The translations under genes and the position numbers were made by a program. From Methylocystis sp. ATCC 49242 (lineage in GTDB: Bacteria > Pseudomonadota > Alphaproteobacteria > Rhizobiales > Beijerinckiaceae), in the NCBI RefSeq assembly GCF_000188155.2, contig NZ_KE124774.1:2920356-2984355 (forward strand): DNA of 64,000 nt. The letters are read 5' to 3'. A model generated the notes under the pieces. That model made no database searches and was not told the origin of the DNA. It saw only the letters and a program-made list of their open reading frames with translations. Shown here piece after piece: positions 60,549-64,000 of this stretch (position 1 is its first letter; each line of letters starts with the position of its first letter).

Positions 60549-61943
60549 ATGCTGTTTTTATTCTTCTTCATCCTCGCGCTGGCCGTCGTCGCCCTGGGCC
60601 TCGAATGGCTGATCGAGCAGCCTGGCTCGCTGACGCTCGAATTCGCGGGCTGGCACATGGAGGCGTCGATCCCCGTGGCGGTCGCCGGCCTTCTGCTGCT
60701 GATCGCGACCGTCATCGTGGTCTGGGCGATCGTCGTGGCGCTGATTCGCCTGCCCCGCCGCATGGCCGGCGGCTCTCGCGAACGGCGCCGGGAGCGGGGC
60801 CTCGACGTGATTTCGCAGGGCCTTGTCGCCGTGGGAGCAGGCGACCTCGCCCGCGCGCGAAAGGCCGCGGCGCTGGCCGAGCGCCTGCTGCCCGGCGAAC
60901 CGCTGACGCAGATGCTCAATGCGCAGGCGGCTCAGCTCTCCGGCGACCATCAGGCGGCGGCGAAAGCCTTCCACAAGATGACGCTGAAACCGGAGACGAA
61001 ACTTCTGGGCCTGCGCGGCCTGCACATCGAAGCTAAACGGCGGCAGGACGCGGAAGCGGCGCATCATTTCGCGAAGGCCGCCCATGAGATCGCCCCGCTC
61101 CCCTGGGCCGGCTCCGCCGTGCTCGAACATCACGCCGCCGGGGGCGACTGGGAGAAGGCCCGCGCGGCGGTCGAGGCCAATCTCGCCGCCAAGGCGATCG
61201 ACGCCGCGACCGCGCAGAATTTGCGGGCGGTGATCGAGACGGCGATGGCGATGGAGAAGGAGCGCGAGCATCCCCACGACGCGCTGCGCCTCGCCCGCCA
61301 GGCGCTGAAGCGCCGCCCCGGATTCCCGCCCGCTGCCGCAACCGCCGCGCGCGTGCTGATTCACCATGGCGACCGCAAACAGGCGCTCAAGCTCATCGAG
61401 ACCGTATGGGCGACGAAGCCCCATCCCGATCTCGCGGAAGTCTATTTCGAGGCGTTGCCCGACGAGTCGAACAGCCAGCGCGTCGCGCGCATCGAGAAAC
61501 TCGCCAGACTCGCGCCCGACGCTCCGGAGAGCCGCCACATTCTCGCGCAGGCCGCGCTCTCGGCCCGCGACTTCACGAAAGCGCGCGAGGCGCTGGCGCC
61601 GCTCGTCGCCGCGGGTCAGCACCCCACGGCCCACACCTGCCTGCTCATGGCGGAAATAGAGGACGCCCAGAACGGCCCGAGCGGGCCGGTGCGCGAATGG
61701 CTCGCGCGCGGATCGCGGGCGCCGCGCGACCCTGCCTGGATCGCAGACGGCGTCGTCTCGAAACACTGGCTGCCGATCTCGCCGGTCAGCGGCAAGCTCG
61801 ACGCCTTCGAGTGGAAGATCCCGCCCCATTCGGCCCAGCACCTCACCGAAGAGGGCCAGCCGAACATTCCGGCCGCCTTCCTCGCGCGCCAGCCGGCGTC
61901 GCTGGAAGCGCCCGCGTCGGGCGCGGGCGGCGTCGCTCAGTAA
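60549..61943 (+). CDS. hemY: HemY-type TPR membrane protein
   Basis: A 464-residue protein. Two N-terminal helices (LFFFILALAVVALGLEWLI, VAVAGLLLLIATVIVVWAIVVAL) precede TPR-like helices (for example GAGDLARARKAAALAERLLP, LRLARQALKRRPGF). It matches the proteobacterial HemY N-terminal domain family. Despite the name it is not the oxidase of protoporphyrinogen; its role in heme metabolism is unclear. Cotranscribed with the Mic60-like gene, it ends seven bases inside the convergent smr gene. Confidence 0.85.
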   Translation: MLFLFFFILALAVVALGLEWLIEQPGSLTLEFAGWHMEASIPVAVAGLLLLIATVIVVWAIVVALIRLPRRMAGGSRERRRERGLDVISQGLVAVGAGDLARARKAAALAERLLPGEPLTQMLNAQAAQLSGDHQAAAKAFHKMTLKPETKLLGLRGLHIEAKRRQDAEAAHHFAKAAHEIAPLPWAGSAVLEHHAAGGDWEKARAAVEANLAAKAIDAATAQNLRAVIETAMAMEKEREHPHDALRLARQALKRRPGFPPAAATAARVLIHHGDRKQALKLIETVWATKPHPDLAEVYFEALPDESNSQRVARIEKLARLAPDAPESRHILAQAALSARDFTKAREALAPLVAAGQHPTAHTCLLMAEIEDAQNGPSGPVREWLARGSRAPRDPAWIADGVVSKHWLPISPVSGKLDAFEWKIPPHSAQHLTEEGQPNIPAAFLARQPASLEAPASGAGGVAQ

Positions 61944-62497
61944 CCGCGGGCGCGATCCGCGCGGCGGATGCGCACATAGAGCGCGCCTTCGCCGCCGTGA
62001 TGCCGCGCCGCCTCGCCGAAGCCGACGACGACGTCGCGCAGATGCGGCGACTGCAGCCACATGGGGACGGCGCGCCTCAGCACGCCGCCCTCCTCGCGCG
62101 ACAGACCCTTTCCGGTGACGACGATCGCCACCTTCGCGCCTTCCGCCTGAGCGCGGCGCAGAAAGGACGTGAGGGCGCGCTGCGCCTCGTCCTGCCGCAT
62201 CCCATGCAGATCGAGCTTGGCGTCGACCTCCAGCCTCCCGCGCTTGATCTTGACGCGCGTGCGATGATCGATGTCGACGAGCGGCGTGACGGCGGGCCGC
62301 GGGGGCGGCGGCGGGCGGTCGCGGTTGGGCGCGGCCGCGGAAATCTTGTGGGGCGGCTCCTTCGCCGAGGTCGGCGCGGCTTCGACCGGCGGGGCGGGGC
62401 GCGCATGAAAGGGCCGCACATTGGCCGTCACGATCGTCCAGAGCTCGGCCTCGGCGTGCGACAGCCGGCGGGTGTATCGGCGCGGCCCCTCGCTCAC
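61937..62497 (-). CDS. Smr-domain protein
   Basis: A 186-residue protein. After a Pro-rich linker (residues 55-68), the Smr domain opens with LDLHGMRQDEAQRALTSFL. It contains VVTGKGLSREEGGVLRRAVPMWL and the end motif HGGEGALYVRIRR. Smr domains nick DNA or RNA. Its start overlaps the MltA stop by four bases. Genes mltA-smr are paired in many Alphaproteobacteria. Confidence 0.9.
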   Translation of the reverse strand: MSEGPRRYTRRLSHAEAELWTIVTANVRPFHARPAPPVEAAPTSAKEPPHKISAAAPNRDRPPPPPRPAVTPLVDIDHRTRVKIKRGRLEVDAKLDLHGMRQDEAQRALTSFLRRAQAEGAKVAIVVTGKGLSREEGGVLRRAVPMWLQSPHLRDVVVGFGEAARHHGGEGALYVRIRRADRARGY

Positions 62498-63582
62498 GGC
62501 GCAGCCTCGTCGACCGGCAGGAAAACGGTGAATTCGGCCGGATGGCGCACCAGTCCGGCGCGCCGGCCGGCGGCGTCTCCCGCGCCGAAGAACAGATCGG
62601 CGCGGGCCGCCCCGAGAATAGCCGACCCTGTGTCCTGCGCGATCATCAGCCGCTCCAGCTTCGCTTCCGTTTCATCCTGCCACGGAACGCGGGTTTCGAT
62701 CCAGAAGGGCAGGCCATAGCACCAGATCGACCGGTCGACGGCGATGGACCGCAGAGGCGTGAGGGCGCAGCCCTCTCCGCCGATCGGGCCGACCTGCCGG
62801 TCGCTCGACGCGTCGATACCGAAGAATACAGAAGATCGGTTTTCCTGCATCAGCTTCCGGCCGGGCTCGCCGCTGGCCGCTCCCAGACGGCGCAGGGTCG
62901 CTTTCATCGTCTCGAGCGACATTTCGCCGGCCGGCGTGATCCCGCGTTCGATCAGAAGCCTGCCGATGGAGGTGTAGGGCCAGCCGTTGCGGCCGTCATA
63001 GGTGAGCGGGAGGCTCGCGCCGTCCGGAAGCCGCAGCCGAGCCGAGCCCTGCACCTGCATAAGAAACAGCTCTACCGCGTCGCGCACGAAGGCGATGGGC
63101 CGGGAGCCGGTCGCGGCGCCTTCTTCCTCGATCGCGCGACGGTCGGGATAGGGCGCGAGCGTTCCGTCAGCCGCGCGGCGCGCGCTCGTCAGGGTCTCTC
63201 CGGTCGGGAGCCGCAAGGGGGCTTCGTTCAATGTGACGAGATCGGGCGGTCGCGACAGGATCGGCGTCTCGAAGCCCGGCTCCGGCGCAAGTCGCGCCTC
63301 GACCTCGGGCTCGTAATAGGCGGTGACGAACCCGGCGCGGTTCAGCCGAAAGGGCCGGAACCAGCGCCGGAAGAAATCTTCGGGGTTCGCCTCTTCGAGT
63401 GCGGCTTGTGAGGCCGCGACGAGGCCGGGAGGCGGCTGGCGGGCGGGACGCTGTTCGGTCTCCGCCGTCACAATCCGGACGGCCGAGCGCCGAAAGGCCG
63501 CGAGGGCTTCATCGAGACTGTCGCGAGTAAAACCGTCGAGCGCCTCGAAGGCGACGGGCGACAGACCTTCAGGCCGGCGCAC
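62494..63582 (-). CDS. mltA: Membrane-bound lytic murein transglycosylase A family protein
   Basis: A 362-residue enzyme of the MltA fold that cuts peptidoglycan to 1,6-anhydro products. FVTAYYEPEVEARLAPEPG, LFLMQVQGSARLRLPDG and AQDTGSAILGAARADLFFG (the 3D domain with the catalytic Asp region) are typical. No signal peptide is visible at the N-terminus (RRPEGLSPVAFEALDG), so the true start may be elsewhere or export differs. It lies three bases after the upstream Tim44-like gene. Confidence 0.9.
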   Translation of the reverse strand: MRRPEGLSPVAFEALDGFTRDSLDEALAAFRRSAVRIVTAETEQRPARQPPPGLVAASQAALEEANPEDFFRRWFRPFRLNRAGFVTAYYEPEVEARLAPEPGFETPILSRPPDLVTLNEAPLRLPTGETLTSARRAADGTLAPYPDRRAIEEEGAATGSRPIAFVRDAVELFLMQVQGSARLRLPDGASLPLTYDGRNGWPYTSIGRLLIERGITPAGEMSLETMKATLRRLGAASGEPGRKLMQENRSSVFFGIDASSDRQVGPIGGEGCALTPLRSIAVDRSIWCYGLPFWIETRVPWQDETEAKLERLMIAQDTGSAILGAARADLFFGAGDAAGRRAGLVRHPAEFTVFLPVDEAAP

Positions 63583-63585
63583 CGC

Positions 63586-64000
63586 TTATTCTGCGGGTCG
63601 CGTCGCGACGAGTTTCCAGTTCGGGTCCGAGGCGCGCGGGTCGCGCGCAAAGGTCCACAATTCGACGACCGGAATCGTATGTCCGCCCTCGATCGTCTCG
63701 CCTTCCTTGTTGCGGCGCAGATTCATCAGCCGTGTTGCGAAGCGCACGGTGATCTCGTTGAGACGCGGCGCGGCGCGGGCCGACTCCACCAGCGCGGAAT
63801 CGATGGCTATGACGGCCGTCTCCATCGTCTCGCCATTCTCTTCGCGACGAGCGATCTCGGCGGCGAAGCCGTCGAAAACCTCCTTGGAAAGAAGCGGACG
63901 CAACTGGTCCCGGTCGCCCCTGGCGAAGGCCGAGACTATCATGTCATAGGCGCGCCTGGCGCCGTCCAGAAAAGCCTGGCCGTCGAAACGCGGGTCCGCA
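63586..64000 (-). CDS. Tim44-like domain protein, C-terminal part (cut by window edge)
   Basis: The visible 138 codons match the Tim44/TimA-like domain of Alphaproteobacteria. They begin ADPRFDGQAFLDGARRAYDM, contain RLNEITVRFATRLMN and end VELWTFARDPRASDPNWKL. The N-terminus, expected to hold a membrane helix, lies beyond base 64000. The gene order timA-mltA-smr is common in Hyphomicrobiales. The function may be related to membrane protein import or assembly, which is inferred from mitochondrial Tim44. Confidence 0.88.
   Translation of the reverse strand, partial: ADPRFDGQAFLDGARRAYDMIVSAFARGDRDQLRPLLSKEVFDGFAAEIARREENGETMETAVIAIDSALVESARAAPRLNEITVRFATRLMNLRRNKEGETIEGGHTIPVVELWTFARDPRASDPNWKLVATRPAE

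Noticed and set aside
1-64000. tRNA, rRNA, CRISPR arrays, insertion sequences, phage or integrase genes
   Set aside because: Looked for on both strands; no cloverleaf or TPsiC-like GGTTCGANTCC arm, no regularly spaced repeats and no transposase or integrase motifs were seen.

Overview
The window comes from the chromosome of a GC-rich alphaproteobacterium, most probably a member of the Hyphomicrobiales (Rhizobiales), possibly near the Methylocystaceae or Beijerinckiaceae. This rests on gene content, because no rRNA or tRNA gene is present. The indicators are C4-type 5-aminolevulinate synthase, an ExoR-like Sel1-repeat protein, a SahR-metF-metH operon, an alphaproteobacterial Mic60-HemY pair, the Smr-MltA-Tim44-like cluster and two dispersed palindromic repeat types usual in that order. 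No phage, transposase, CRISPR array or replication origin was seen.

Layout, left to right. 1-3.4 kb: methionine cycle operon sahR-metF-metH (minus, metH cut by the window edge). 3.4-4.2 kb: non-coding stretch with a structured RNA candidate and a terminator. 4.2-8.6 kb: secreted phosphoesterase and a fused CoA-transferase. 8.8-11.7 kb: queD, queE, a cytochrome c and exoR. 11.7-30.2 kb: a sulfur and respiration island. It holds a persulfide dioxygenase-like hydrolase with a divergent TauE/SafE permease, xth, cytochrome c-prime, a four-domain copper/SafE/cupredoxin/LysM protein, cytochrome bd (cydP-cydA-cydB-cydX) behind sulfide:quinone oxidoreductase and a Crp/Fnr regulator, then TolC, a DUF2892 protein and a BigR/SqrR-type ArsR repressor. 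Facing these on the plus strand are a HiPIP and an adaptor-RND-AhpD-rhodanese operon.

30.2-49 kb is mostly core metabolism: carbonic anhydrase, a hydrolase, tadA, an RluB-type synthase with a long tail, rsmD, mutS, maeB, ugd, hemA, an M20 peptidase, 3-hydroxybutyryl-CoA dehydrogenase and etfBA. 49-58 kb is a minus-strand run: rhomboid, flippase, ileS, a small membrane protein, ribF, a MaoC hydratase, a HAD phosphatase and a second carbonic anhydrase. 58.2-64 kb holds a CoA-ester lyase, Mic60-like and HemY-like membrane proteins, Smr, MltA and a partial Tim44-like protein.

The most interesting system is the 11.7-30.2 kb island. A two-cysteine ArsR regulator with the BigR/SqrR cysteine spacing sits in a block whose promoters share a TATATTGCGAATATA-like operator. 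The putative regulon joins sulfide oxidation (SQR), a sulfide-tolerant quinol oxidase, persulfide handling (Blh/ETHE1-like protein, rhodanese, TauE/SafE) and a complete RND-adaptor-TolC exporter whose substrate is unknown. Other notable signals are a palindromic repeat inserted in frame in ileS, a QueD lacking its catalytic cysteine, a haloacetate dehalogenase-like hydrolase lacking its catalytic histidine, and the structured non-coding region near 3.5-3.8 kb.
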